A DNA stretch of 64,000 bases from Periplaneta americana (GCF_040183065.1 NC_091126.1:142663704-142727703), one strand, 5' to 3'; numbered from the stretch's first letter, positions 34,498 to 46,068 are shown. Translations and numbers: made by a program. Notes: generated by a model not told the origin, from the sequence alone.

Positions 34498-35566
34498 GAA
34501 GTTTTATATGATATTCTTATTGAATTTGGTATTCCCAAGAAAGTAGTTCGATTAATTAAAATGTGTCTTAGTGAAACTTACAGCAGAGTCCGTATAGGTC
34601 AGTTACTATCTGATGCTTTTCCAATTCACTGCGGGCTAAAGCAGGGAGATGCATTGTCACCTCTAATTTTTAACTTCGCTCTAGAATATGCCATTAGGAA
34701 TGTTCAGGACAACACAGAGGGTTTGGAATTGAAGGGGTTACATCAGCTTCTTGTCTATGCGGATGACGTAAATATGTTATGAGAAAATCCACAAACGATT
34801 AGGGAAGACACGGAAATTCTACTTGAAGCAAGTAAAGCGATAGGGTTGGAAGTAAATCCCGAAAAGACTAAGTATATGATTATGTCTCGTGACCAGCATA
34901 TTGTACGAAATGGAAATATAAAAATTGGATATTTATCCTTCGAAGAGGTGGAAAAATTAAAATATCTTGGAGCAACAGTAACAAATATAAATGACACTCG
35001 GGAGGAAATTAAATGCTGAATAAATATGGGAAATGCGTGTTATTATTCGGTTGAGAAGTTTTTGTCATCTAGTCTGCTGTCAAAAAATCTGAAGGTTAGA
35101 ATTTATAAAACAATTATATTACCGGTTGTTCTTTATGGTTGTGAAACTTGGACTCTCACTTTGAGAGAGGAACATAGATTAAGGTTCTTAGGAAAATATT
35201 TGGGGCTAAGAGGGATGAAGTTACAGGAGAATGGAGAAAGTTACACAACGCAGAGCTGCACGCATTGCATTCTTCACCTGACATAATTAGGAACATTAAA
35301 TCCAGACGTTTGAGATGTACAGGGCATGTAGCACGTATGGGCGAATCCAGAAATGCATATAGTGTGTTAGCTGGGAGGCCGGCGGGGAAAAGACCTTTGG
35401 GGAGGCCGAGACGTAGATGGGAAGATAATATTAAAATTGATTTGAGGGAAGTGGGATATGATGGTAGAGACTAGATTAATCTTGCTCAGGATAGGGATTA
35501 ATGGCGGGCTTATGCGAGGGCGGCAATGAACCTCCGGGTTCCATAAAGGCCGGTAAGTAAGTAAGT
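34498..35566 (+). mobile_element. 5'-truncated LINE with 12-bp TSD
   Basis: It is flanked by AAACCATTTGGG (34486-34497 and 35567-35578). It codes the reverse transcriptase from [20 protein letters not shown] and the catalytic VYADDVNML through YKTIILPVVLYGCETWTLT to GHVARMGESRNA and RPLGRPRRRWEDN. It ends with (TAAG)n. Breaks include a stop right after the YADD block, a stop after INDTREEIKC, a deletion after EEHRLR that removes the VFENKVLRK-type segment, and a frame change near 35285. It inserted recently enough to keep a perfect TSD but is dead. Confidence 0.95.
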
Positions 35567-36127
35567 AAACCATTTGGGTCAGATTTACACTATTATCCAC
35601 AAAATAAACAATTGAAGGTTGATAATTTTGTCTATAATTATATGATACGCTACCAAATAAAATTAAAGAAATTTGATTCATTGAAACGTTGGGCCGAATA
35701 ACGGTCTATGTTACAATCTGCTAACTCTGCAGGAGGAACAAAAATGTTACTGGTAATAATGAACAGTTTGACTCGTAGACATTTGGTTTTTCACCATTAA
35801 CTTCCCATGACTGTATGAGAAGATTCGAAGAGAACGTCAGGATGTAGACCTTCGGCTCCCCCCTCCTACCAATAATTTATAACACAATGCCAATACGGCG
35901 GTTGCTGTCGTCTGCGATACGACGAACTTTTTTGTTGATTTTCAAGTTCGTTATTTTTTTTGTGGTTATTATATGCTTATTTAAGTTGTGTTAACTCTCG
36001 CTAAGTGGTTTTATTATTATTTTATCAGTCTTAGTATTTATTTTATTATTGTTAATATTTTTGTTTTATCATTATTATTTAATTAATTTGTATTACTATC
36101 TTTGTATTATCTCCGTCACGGTTATTC

Positions 36128-36172
<45 letters not shown>
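36128..36172. repeat. (TTA)n microsatellite
   Basis: About 15 triplets, followed at 36318-36345 by AATAAATATGAATTTGAATT, a tail typical of insect LINE 3' ends. Confidence 0.95.
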
Positions 36173-36175
<3 letters not shown>

Positions 36176-36339
36176 TGTTGTTACTATTATTTCTAACATC
36201 AACATTATTATTGATATCAGTAAAATGTATGCATACTCTACTGGACTGTACCCGAGCACGAGCATATGCTCAATTTGGCTATCTATTCTTATGTACCATT
36301 TCAAGTGTAAATTGTGAATAAATATGAATTTGAATTTGA

Positions 36340-37120
36340 ATGTGAGAATATGTATTATATGACTTTCTTGTTTTAATTCTATCGTACCTGGTTGACATGT
36401 TTCGACCTATTATGGGTCATCCTCAGAACTGGTCGTTGTTGGTCTTGGCGCCTCTTGTTTTATTTCCTATGAGGGTGTGTTTGTGTAGTGTAATGTGGAG
36501 TCAAAGAGTGTGTGTGTTCTGAAATTGAGTTGTGTGTTGAGAATTTAATTGGAGTATGTTTTTGTGTGTCTGTATATTTCATATTGTTCTAGTGTGTTTA
36601 GTTTCTGGCTTTTTTGGTTGGATGTGTAATATTTTCATGTCTGTGTTGATGTCTCTATAGGTGTGGTTAGCATTTGTGATGTGTTCTGCATATGTGGAGG
36701 TATTTTGTAATTTTGTTATGTGTTCTTTGTAACGTGTTTGAAATGATCTGCCCGTCTGTCCTATGTAGAAGTTGTTGCAGGTGTTACATTTGAGTTTGTA
36801 TACGCCTGTGTGGTTGTATTTGTTTGTTTGTGTTGTTTGTGTGTTGAGATGTGTTTGTAGAGTGTTATTTGTTCTGTATGCGATGTAATTTAATTTCTTT
36901 AATGAGGTTGCAATTTTGTGTGTGTTTTTGCTTCCGTATGTTAGTGTGATGTATTTTTTGTGTTCATTTGCTTGTGTTGTATTCTTATGTTTTTTGTGAT
37001 TATGTTTTCTTTTACGTATTATGTTATCTATAATGTTAGGATTGTATCAGTTTTCTTGTGCTATGTATTTAATTATGTTTAGCACTTCGTTGTAATCCTG
37101 TTGGTTCATTGGTTACATCG
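36340..37120 (-). mobile_element. Penelope-like element fragment (GIY-YIG part)
   Basis: The minus-strand reading gives YKLKCNTCNNFYIGQTGRSF, then QTRYKEHI, the GIY-YIG endonuclease core of Penelope-like retroelements, with flanking Asn/Thr/His-rich sequence. The GT-rich look of the plus strand comes from this. No reverse transcriptase was recognised, so it is a broken fragment. Confidence 0.75.
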
Positions 37121-37669
37121 CAGACCGTTGTTCCAACCAAGAAATTCATGGTTGTAACTCGTGTAGAAGCGCCTCTGGCACAGATATTGAAAAACAATTT
37201 TTGTGACAGCTGTATAAGACTATATAGAGCATTATTCCATTGAAAAGTCGATTTTGAAAAATTGTAACATAGACCGTTATTCGGCCCAACGCTTCAATTA
37301 AAGATTTCAGCATAAAATCCTTATCTTAAAATAAGAACTAGATGAGTCAATTTTTTGCAATAAAGAGGGGAAAAATGTTCTTACATTTGCTGGACTCAAC
37401 AATTGGTTGTAATACAACACAAGTAACTACTATTTCCTTGCAAAAAATTACACCATCTGTCAATTAACACTGTTTTGTACGATATATAACCCATGAATAT
37501 GAAAAAATGGACAAATTAAGTAGCCAGAAAAATTGATGGTTGAAACTCGTTTAAGGAGAGAGGTAGGGCCCGTACCATTGGCCTGCAAAAATTTAGTGAA
37601 ATTAATTTTATTTGTATCTCAGGTAAATGAACAAAACTTTTCATCACTTAATTCGAGAAAAATTCGTTC

Positions 37670-37741
37670 CGGCGCCGGGAATCGAACCCGGGGCCTCTCA
37701 GCTCTGGGCGCTGAGCGCTCTTTCCAACTGAGCTATGCCGG
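37670..37741 (-). ncRNA. tRNA-like sequence (SINE head), left arm
   Basis: The minus strand has TAGCTCAGTTGG (A box) and GGGTTCGATTCC (B box) at tRNA spacing. The acceptor ends CCGGC and GCCGG pair, and the D and T stems form. The anticodon region does not give a standard 7-base loop with U33, so it is a tRNA-derived repeat rather than a working tRNA. Confidence 0.7.
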
Positions 37742-37980
37742 GACACGATCCACGGTGCCGGCCGAACTCCTCTCGTTGTAATGTTTTACGGCCTTACTAC
37801 CACCACTTTAGACAATGTAAGTCATACATGCAGGAGCGCATATTTAAATAACTTTATGGCCACATTTAACCTCAGTTTGTGACAACTGCTAACAGTTAAT
37901 ACATCACATATTCATTATATATGAGGTCTCGCCTACCTCATTACAACGAGAGAAGTTCGGCCGGCACCGTGGATCGTGTC

Positions 37981-38053
37981 CCGGCATAGCTCAGTTGGAA
38001 AGAGCGCTCAGCGCGCAGAGCTGAGAGGTCCCGGGTTCGATTCACGGTGCCGG
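37981..38053 (+). ncRNA. tRNA-like sequence (SINE head), right arm
   Basis: Inverted partner of the copy at 37670-37741, with few changes. A and B boxes are both intact, so polymerase III transcription is possible. The anticodon arm is abnormal in the same way. Confidence 0.7.
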
Positions 38054-38163
38054 AACGAATTTTTCTCGAATTAAATGATGATAATACACATTGGCTACTT
38101 CATAGTAGTCGTGTAATATTCAATGAGGTAGGCGAGACCTCATATATAATGAATATGTGATGT

Positions 38164-38553
38164 AAAATCTTTTCATGCTTAATATACACACATTGCACTT
38201 TATGAAACAATATTCAGAATATTAAAGTAGTTATTAATTACCTGGAAAAATAACAAAGTTCCGTAACTGAGTGCGAATTAACTCTGATACTTCACCACCT
38301 GTACTTTGGGTTTGGTCCTAAAGTTTCAGAGTTAATTTATACTCAGTTTTTTGTTTCCCCTGTAAAATTTCCTTTTTGTTGGTTAGCAGGTTTGCACTCT
38401 AAGGCGGCGAAATACATTTTTTTATTTCTTCTTTAGTATTAATGCAATAACCATTACTACATTTTTTACAGTTACAACAAGCATAGAACTATTGTGGATC
38501 CATTATTAGAACTGTGATGATGGATATGAACAAAGCTTTGACATCGTGTAATA
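38164..38553. other. unannotated stretch
   Basis: No supported feature. Confidence 0.3.
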
Positions 38554-38555
38554 TA

Positions 38556-39645
38556 AGGTTCCTGAGCCAAATAACGCCATGTATACCTTTAACGCCACCC
38601 TATTAAAATTTGTTAACGACACACGTTTCGGTAGTGCACTATTGTAGCCTGCATTGGCTTGCAATCTAATGATGAAATGGGTTACTAGCTGTCCGCTGAC
38701 ATTTACGAGTGACATATTCCATCATTTTCCTGTTGTGAATGGCTGTTCTTATATCAAGGTAAGAGGCAATATTTTATTGTGTGTGTTGAGCAAATAATAA
38801 CTATATTAAACTATATATTTTCGTGATCCTTAAACATTCTTCTATGTATAGAAAGTATTTGCTACCTATAAAATTTGAAAATGTTAGAGAAACAGGCATG
38901 TCATGTTTTCAAGTGCTCAGTAGCGCTTTAACGCCATGTGGCGTTAAAGGTCTACATACAAAATTTTAGGTTATGTTAGTACTAAGGCTGACAGTACAGC
39001 ATCAGTGTGAAAACATCAGGAAAATCACTAGGCTGTCAACTTACAAATGTTCAGAATGTGCAGTGATGATATTGGTTCAATTGCTTATCGAACTCTTAAT
39101 TTTTTTTTTATTTTACATAACTTAACTTTTTTTTTTGTTTTACTTATTGGAAAACATTCATATTAAACTAAGGTAAATGCTTTTGTGTTTAATAACTTTC
39201 TACTGTGTCACATTGTCTCTTATTTTTTTTAAGGAGTCACTGGAAAACATATTTTCCTAATTCATCTGGTGTTTCAGTTTCAGATCAAGAATCTATCATT
39301 AGTATTGGTGATTTTGTATCTTTTATTAACAGAAACTCAAATTTATTCCCGCAGTTCTATTTGTGTTGCTTGGGAAAAATAATTCATTAACAAGTATAAG
39401 TGTATAGGTTACTAGAAAATAGGTGGCGTTAATTGGACAGCCTGTTCCTAATAACGCCAGTTTACAAAGTTTTCCTATTTGAGTTCTAATTCTTGTTCGG
39501 TATATAATATATCCATTTTCATTGTGCTATTTTGTAAAGATAAGATTACAGTTTCTATTTCATAATTTTCGTGTTTGTACATAACTTATTTCCAGAGCAA
39601 AAGTGACTGAAGTGTTAAGATGGCGTTATTTGGTACGTGTACCTT
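38556..39645. mobile_element. TA-flanked TIR element, AACGCCA family
   Basis: The ends AGGTTCCTGAGCCAAATAAC and, reverse-complemented, AGGTACACGTACCAAATAAC both continue GCCAT. TA lies at 38554-38555 and 39646-39647. The word TAACGCCA recurs inside in both orientations (near 38590, 38929, 39424 and 39452), including a palindrome TTTAACGCCATGTGGCGTTA at about 38927. No transposase was recognised. Confidence 0.85.
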
Positions 39646-39647
39646 AG

Positions 39648-40687
39648 TCTAAATCGTACATTTGATCATATATATTTGATAAAAATTTTATAATATTCTG
39701 TGACACAATAATTTGATAGTGTAATACAGGCTTGAGACAATAACAATGGAAATAATGCCTCAAGAATTCATTCTGAACTGGGGATATTATCTGCTATTGG
39801 CAGAAAAGAGCAAGTGGCAAGAAAACTGCGAATAGACCACAAATTCTGTATAATGCGACGGCGGGGATGACTATTGCGACAGTCAAAATCAAATTAAAAG
39901 GCAGTGGAGGGCGCAATGAGGTGAGTTTAGATTACGGAGCAGCCACGCAGTGCCGCTAATTTCATGTGTTCATTTTTACAGCGGGTCCCCGAGGAGCACT
40001 CGAACCTCCTCCTGTAAACAGAGTCGCAGACTCCGAGCTCCTTCCTGCCCCAAAGGCGTGCTAATTCGTCCCCTTCGCGACAAGGCCTTCCATAAAGCCG
40101 CGGCCTTTATTTGCTGCAGTTCCTTTAATCCATATTTTAGTCAATTCGAGACTCGCAAAGTCCCGCCCCTACCTGAAGAAGCCGCTGGAGGCAACAAGGA
40201 ATAGTCGTCTACATGTGCAGCGTGAGTTATGTGGCCCTCGCTAATTCCGATACCAATTGCCCCGTGGAGATGGCGCAATACATAATGGCAGCGAGGATAT
40301 ACCGAGGAGTCGTCAACGACGGGGCTGCACTCCCTGTAATGAGCGGAGGCCCAGAGAGCGGGATTTGGCCGACTTGTTCCTCAACGCTACATGCATGCAC
40401 CCTAAATCCCCTGGCTTCTGCAGACCCGTGTTGATACTGTCGCAGCTTCTTCCTCCCGGACTCATCATTAAATATAAAGACAGAGGATTTGCACCTCCTC
40501 GACGCGCGGCAACCACTTCCACGGTTCCGCGCCGATATAACTGTTTGCCTTTTCCTGACGAATCCCGTCGCTGTGGACTTTGTGACCAAGGAGTTCCCTA
40601 ACTCTAACCAACGTCCGTGTATTAGGGAATTTCAGCTAGTACACTGCGGAAAATTACGAATAAAACAATAAACATTTTTATCAACAG
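39648..40687. other. stretch with GC-rich island at 39940-40620
   Basis: About 650 bp markedly richer in G+C and CpG than its surroundings, with overlapping short frames on both strands. It could be a promoter/first-exon region of an unseen gene or an old repeat. No protein similarity recognised. Confidence 0.4.
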
Positions 40688-40689
40688 TA

Positions 40690-41961
40690 CCGTAGAAGAG
40701 GGTAAAGTCGATCAAAATTTTGCAATTTTTTAATGATATTGAGGTTATGCAATGGAGCGAAGTTCCTCAGAAAATAGCATTTTGTCGTCATATCCTTCAC
40801 TTATGAAGATACGTTACAAGAATTGAATTACAATCTATAAAAAACTGTTTTTTATTTGACTTGTGATCGAAGTTACCTGCTTAAATAGGGTAAAGTCGAT
40901 CACCATTGAATTTTTAGTTTAAGATTGATTTGAAAATATTACGGAGTAAAGTCGATCACTGTTTATGTTTTTAAAAAACAAATTAAGTGTATTACATATA
41001 TTTCATTTGTTATAAGGGGTGTAAAAACAATAATAATCTTCAATATATGCCTATAGCATTATATAGTGTAGCCTATCTTTTGTTACTGTGATCATACTAT
41101 TCGATAAAATTAGGCCTATAGGTCTCTACTGTACAATCGTTACTATGATTGCCAATTTATAAAACATAAAACACTTTTTAATACTTCACATACAAACAAA
41201 CAAAGATTTAAGAATTCAAAATTTACATTGAAATACCACCCTTCAATTATAATCTAAAATGCAATTCAACATTGCTTAGGTTTATATCAGATGTTATTTG
41301 AAATCTTCCCCTCCTCATGTCACTTTAGAAACTACGCTGTTCCCATAGTCAGGTACAGAGGGGTGTACAAAATATGTTCCTTTGGCAGTGCTTCTCTTAC
41401 GCAAGAAATTCACCATAATTTTGTCTTCCTCTTTCCCCACTATCCCATCAATATAAGCTATACTATGACACTTTTCTGTTTATAAGTGTTAGTTGGAGGT
41501 ATTTCGGTGAAAAATTTATTCTTCCTGCTGGTTATATCTGTTTCGAGTAGGTCGATGGCATGATCGACTTAGCCCTACAAAGGTACAAGTTTTCTTAAAA
41601 TAATAAGTTTCAATTACGAACTGCAAAACTATTATTTCAGGATACAATCTCAACGAAAAGTACTTACGTATACTTCCTGTCTCCTTTCACTGCTGACGAT
41701 AATTTAGAGTTTGTAAGGCTTTGTTTTCATTTAAGAGAAAAAGTTGAAAATAACAATTTTCACTTCAAAGGTAATTACACAATGTTCCCATTGTTGGCAT
41801 TCGCAGACTTTTTGTTGTCCGTCTCGCTTACATTTACAATGTAAGGCAATGAAGTCAGCATAACAAAATTGTAACAAGTAACTGAGAAAATATATAATTT
41901 TCAATCAAAATCGCTAATGATCGATTTTACACCCAATGATTGACTTTACCCACTTCTACGG
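40690..41961. mobile_element. TA-flanked TIR element, GTAAAGTCGATCA family
   Basis: The ends CCGTAGAAGAGGGTAAAGTC and, reverse-complemented, CCGTAGAAGTGGGTAAAGTC are flanked by TA (40688-40689 and 41962-41963). The word GTAAAGTCGATCA recurs near 40703, 40893 and 40943, and inverted near 41562, 41920 and 41940. No transposase was recognised. Confidence 0.9.
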
Positions 41962-41963
41962 TA

Positions 41964-42115
41964 ATCTCACAAGAGGTTTTGATTTATATAGAGAAAATCA
42001 AAGCTCGAGTGGGATTTAGTTAACTATTACACGATTAGAAGAAAGTATATAAAGATTAGAAGAAATAAAGTACTCCAATACAATAAAATATTAATTGACT
42101 TACGAAAATACAACT
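41964..42115. repeat. dispersed repeat block Z1, copy 1
   Basis: GAGAAAATCAAA, then ACTATTACACGATTAGAAGA and AATACAATAAAATATTAAT, are repeated at 43045-43190. The TA-flanked element at 40690 inserted just before it, at the TA of CAGTAATCTC. Confidence 0.9.
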
Positions 42116-42584
42116 GTCTTCAAATGTATTATTGTACCATCTCAATATTACAAATATTACGCTAGATGGCAGTAGTGTGTCATGATTAGTTGTTTTCTTG
42201 TTATCAGTTGTGCCAACTATGGAATCTTCATTGAACTCTGTGGACGGTTACTAGTTAAGAAGGCTTTGTTGATTCAGTTTCATTTTTATTAAAAAAGTTG
42301 CTTTCGACTTCAATTATACGGATTTCAGTAATCAACGTCACTTGACAGATAATTTTCTTAGTATTAAGCAATCTCTGATACGTGACTATCCATAATATCA
42401 CACAGCAGAAACTATAACCTAACCTAAATATAATAAACAAGTGTTTGAAAAGTTATAATTTGGAATGATGAAATAAGAAAAGTTTTAATTAAGGATGACG
42501 AAATAAAAAATAAACATGAATAATTTTAAAAGGAACAATTATTGAAAGTACAATTTTCAAATATGAATGTTTTAGTGGTTGGTG
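42116..42584. other. unannotated AT-rich stretch
   Basis: Lies between repeat block Z1 and the recombinase fragment; probably part of the same element. Confidence 0.35.
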
Positions 42585-42850
42585 TTACAGTATATTGGAC
42601 GTGTGCGTAAAAGAAGTGGAACTCGTTGATGTACATGGTGCATTCCTCAACTTATTCAGGATTTCCAAATGGTGCTCTTCATTTATTTGTAAATATGGTT
42701 TCAGGGAAGATGCATAGCTATGACCAGTGATCTTTATTAATTCTTGTTCTTGAAAGCCAATACGAGTCATATTTGAAAGTGCTGTGCATCGACTGGAGTG
42801 GTTTGTAACTTTCTGTTTTTGACTTCCAGACCAGTGCCGTTTCAAATGTT
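42585..42850 (-). pseudogene. Crypton-like tyrosine recombinase C-terminal fragment
   Basis: The minus-strand reading gives VTNHSSRCTALSNMTRIGF, then ELIKITGHSYASSLKPYL. The spaced H-x-x-R, T-G-H and final Y are the C-terminal catalytic set of tyrosine recombinases, in the style of Crypton and KIAA1958-like proteins. The rest of the recombinase is missing. A DIRS-type source is an alternative. It lies among repeat blocks Z1 and Z2 that also recur at 43.3 and 62.6 kb and may be the non-coding parts of the same element. Confidence 0.7.
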
Positions 42851-43515
42851 TGCAAACAAAGAAACAAATGCTAAGGTAGTGATAAAAACAAACAAATGTT
42901 TGGGAAGCGATAAAATTAAACAAATGCTAGGGAAGTGATACAATTGTGCGATAAGTAGCCATGATTGGTTGAAAGACGTCCTTTCGTACCGTTTTATTGG
43001 TCAAAAGTAGTATGACGTAGTAAGAGTGTAATAGTCACAGTAATCTCCTATAAGTTTTGATTTACTTAGAGAAAATCAAAATTCGAGTGGTATTTAATAG
43101 ACTATTACACGATTAGAAGAAAGTATATAAAAATTAGGAGAAATAAAGTACTCTAATACAATAAAATATTAATTTACTTACTAAAATTCTAGTTCACGAA
43201 TTTAGCTTCAACAATACGTTTGAACGGAGTCGCCATTGTCAGTTGACTATCTATGCGGTAAATAAATGACGATCGCAAAACATGTTTTACAGTACCGTGA
43301 AGAATTTTCAGTTTGAAATGTGTCAAACAAAGATACAAATGCTATGGAAGTGATAAAAGCAAAGAAATGCTAGGGAAGTGATAAAAACAAATCGTAGGGA
43401 AGTGATAAAATTGTAGCGATAAACAGCCATGATTAGTTGAAACACAACCTTTCGCACCGTTTTATTGGTCAGAAGTACTATGACGTAGTAAAAGTGTAAT
43501 GGTCACTCATAAAGT
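42836..43515. repeat. dispersed repeat blocks Z2 and Z1 (second copies)
   Basis: Z2 contains ACAAATGCTAGGGAAGTGAT and CCGTTTTATTGGTCARAAGT, then TATGACGTAGTAA. It occurs at 42836-43040 and 43300-43515, with Z1 (43045-43190) between, and inverted at 62560-62905. Confidence 0.9.
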
Positions 43516-43593
43516 ACAAGTGGTATATTTTATTAAGGAACGTTACTTGGACTCTTTACTATTACTATTATTTTGGTTCATATAACAGATGAT

Positions 43594-43723
43594 ATGGGGA
43601 AAGGAACTGGCCACCCTACCCCATTATCTCCTGGCTCAGTTGCCTCATGAGTGATGGCTTATTGGTGTCACTTATGAAGTTCAAACCTGTCTTCGGACAG
43701 CTGACCAAACAACAACAAACAAC
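43594..43723 (+). mobile_element. short LINE 3' end with TSD
   Basis: TGGCTTATTGGTGTCACTTA and CTGTCTTCGGACAGCTGACC, then a (CAA/AACA)n tail, make up a recognisable insect LINE 3' end. It is flanked by ATAACAGATGAT and ATAAGAGATGAT (43582-43593 and 43724-43735). Confidence 0.75.
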
Positions 43724-43763
43724 ATAAGAGATGATGTTAATAAGTTCTCAGTAGTCTAGACTA

Positions 43764-44370
43764 CTGGGTGTTCAGTTCAAAATGTGTCATTGCTCGCTGT
43801 ATGTCGTCATGTGGCTAGCCGATGAGCCTAGAGAATTCAATCTTCCTACACTTCCGCAGAGGAGTATTGCCTAAATGCGAGAGAAGTTGCCTAGCAAGTA
43901 CGGCGTTCATTCTGAAGATTACTTACCGATACGTACGGTAACGCCAGTAGTTGCAAGAATGTAAACTGTTTGGAAACACGTACTGAAGTGAGTTTTTTCT
44001 TACTGTCGGGATATGGGGAGAGGGTTAAGGCGATTACTTACGTATTTGTTGACATTAACTTGGACGGTCAACATGGACACGGAGCATTTTGATTTGTGTT
44101 GTGGAATGTTGCCGTACGCAACCGATGATAACAAATACCCTGCGTACGACTTGCCCGCGCAAAACACAGTTCGAAAGAGATTATGGTAGCACACAGACTT
44201 TACAGACCGCCATCTGTTGCTACGACATTCAAGTTATACCGTACACGTTCTCAAGTTCAGATTGAACGCCTTGATTAATAGGCAACTTATCTGACTTAGA
44301 AGTTGAAACTCGCTTCAAATCGCTGACTCACAACAGTGACGTCATGACACACTTTGAAATGAACACCCAG
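43764..44370. mobile_element. TA-flanked TIR element, CTGGGTGTTCA family
   Basis: The ends CTGGGTGTTCAGTTCAAAAT and, reverse-complemented, CTGGGTGTTCATTTCAAAGT are flanked by TA (43762-43763 and 44371-44372). Non-autonomous, probably of Tc1/mariner type. Confidence 0.9.
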
Positions 44371-44372
44371 TA

Positions 44373-44773
44373 TATCACAGGAAAAGTTACTGTATCTCAA
44401 AGTAATAAATTATGCTTTTTATTTATATATATTTATGTATTCATTTACTTAGTTATTTACTTATAATATCTCTATTTGTTTAGTTATTTCATTTTTATTT
44501 ATTTCTTCATTTCACTATTTCTGTGTTTATTATCTTTTCATTTTTATGTATTTTTAATTTAATCATTTATGTATTTGTCTATTTATCCCTTCATTTATTC
44601 GTTCTTTCGTTCATTCACTGTAGTCAACGCCTCAAAGAGCACGATTGGCCTTCCGAAGAGGCAGTACACAACAGAGTTACCATGGCAATAATTACAATCA
44701 TACGTCCTAAGTAAACTTAGACTTGAACACTTAAATTTACAAACATTCCAAATACAAAATTTACCGAATTTGA
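44373..44773. other. T-rich stretch
   Basis: TTTA/TTTAT-rich sequence with no gene. Confidence 0.5.
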
Positions 44774-44780
44774 CTTTTAC

Positions 44781-44963
44781 CACAGTCTACTATATACAGT
44801 CACGAAGCTTGAGTTTTGAGGGTGCTAGAAACAATATACTATGACGGTACTATTTTGCATTGCCTGTAATGAGGCGATATCAGCGATCCTAGTGGTGAGC
44901 AACTATCTAGTGTTTGCATATTTACTACGTATTGAGCTTCGCGACTGTATATACTAGACTGTG
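44781..44963. mobile_element. 183-bp MITE family Y, copy 2
   Basis: Same length and ends as the copy at 33374-33556, differing at only a few positions, with its own TSD CTTTTAC (44774-44780 and 44964-44970). Clearly a recently active family. Confidence 0.96.
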
Positions 44964-44970
44964 CTTTTAC

Positions 44971-46068
44971 CTTACGTACGATGTGATTCGCATAAGCTAC
45001 CATCTTGTAAAAAAGAATATTCCAATCCCACTCTATGCCTACGTTTTAATCATAAAAATATTTATTTCAATGCGCTTATATTGTAAGCCAATGTAGTATG
45101 TTGTTCTCCTGAAAAATGTACTTCAATGCACTTGGAATATTTGTCAATTCAAGTCTTCAATTTGAATTAAGAGAGAAATAAGGAAATTTAAAATATAATG
45201 AACAGAGAATATAAGTTTGTTACAGAAAATAATGACAAGAAATTCATTTGCTTACACTTAAATTTATCTATATAATCTACATTAGATAAATAAATATAAA
45301 TATAAATGAGACTTCCGTCTCTGGGAATAATTATTCTCACATCCGTCTCGTGACTTCCAAAATTTCTCTCTAGGAAAATGCTGTAGTAGTGAATCTAAAC
45401 AGATAGATCCCTTCAAAATCTCATCATAGGCCTATTCGTTAGATTAACAATATTCTTTTGTCAACGACACTAACTTAAAAAGTTGTGTATAAAGTGTAAA
45501 TTAAAATTAAGGTGACGTTTAATATTTAATTTTTTAAGGTTACATGTATTTATTTAGCCTGACGAGTTACTCCCCTGGTTTGAATTGTAAATTATTTATA
45601 AATAGTGTGTAAGAGGATCTTAGACTAGAAATGTTTAGCTTAAATGTAGGTCTGTTTATAAGTATGCATAAGGGTGTAAGTATTTGTCTTATTTGAGCTG
45701 TTGAATCAGTGAAGCGTGGTGAGTCAGTGAAGTTATGGTTTTACAGTGCAGTGAATAGTTCCGATCAGTGATAATTTATAGTGTAAATGAAATGTGTTCT
45801 ATAGTGTCAGTGAAATGTGTCATGGAGTGTCAGAGAAATGTGTCCTAAAGTGACAGTGAAATGCGTCATAGTGCCACTACAGTGAGTGAGATGAGAGTAA
45901 AGTGAAAGACTATTATCAGTACCAATATGAAACTTATGTAGGGCCTATACATATGTAGGTTGTATTGTAAAATTGCGTTCACTTATTACTTAGGTTAATT
46001 TAAGTATTATTATTAATTGTAATTATTGTGTTAAATTGTATTTTGTATTCTTATTGTATTGTGTATAT
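44971..46068. other. unannotated AT-rich stretch, perhaps LINE 3' untranslated part
   Basis: No reading frame. 45770-45900 has four imperfect repeats of AGTGTCAGTGAAATGTGTC. It may continue, across the TIR element, into the LINE-like tail at 46747-46862. Confidence 0.35.

Larger units (their letters stand above)
35680..37298. mobile_element. TIR element containing other repeats
   Basis: The left end ATTGAAACGTTGGGCCGAAT and right end ATTGAAGCGTTGGGCCGAAT (reverse complement) continue AACGGTCTATGTTACAAT, a ~37-bp TIR with one mismatch. The TSD is unclear. A degenerate internal copy (CAGACCGTTGTTCCAACC) lies at about 37123. LINE-tail-like and Penelope-like pieces lie within. Confidence 0.8.
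37641..38091. repeat. large inverted repeat with a tRNA-like sequence in each arm
   Basis: The arms are about 37641-37783 and 37939-38091, with a ~155-bp spacer. They share TTAATTCGAGAAAAATTCGT, the tRNA-like core and GCCGAACTYCTCTCGTTGTA. A second inverted pair (37900-37942 and 38122-38163, around GAGGTCTCGCCTACCTCATT) overlaps the spacer side. Confidence 0.95.

Noticed and set aside
37670-38053. Two functional tRNA genes
   Set aside because: The anticodon arm does not fold to a 7-base loop with U33, and both copies share the same long non-tRNA flanks, so they are tRNA-derived repeats.
40227-40601. Overlapping frames of 114-129 residues in the GC-rich island as genes
   Set aside because: Frames on both strands have no recognisable motifs; long frames are expected where stops are rare in GC-rich DNA.
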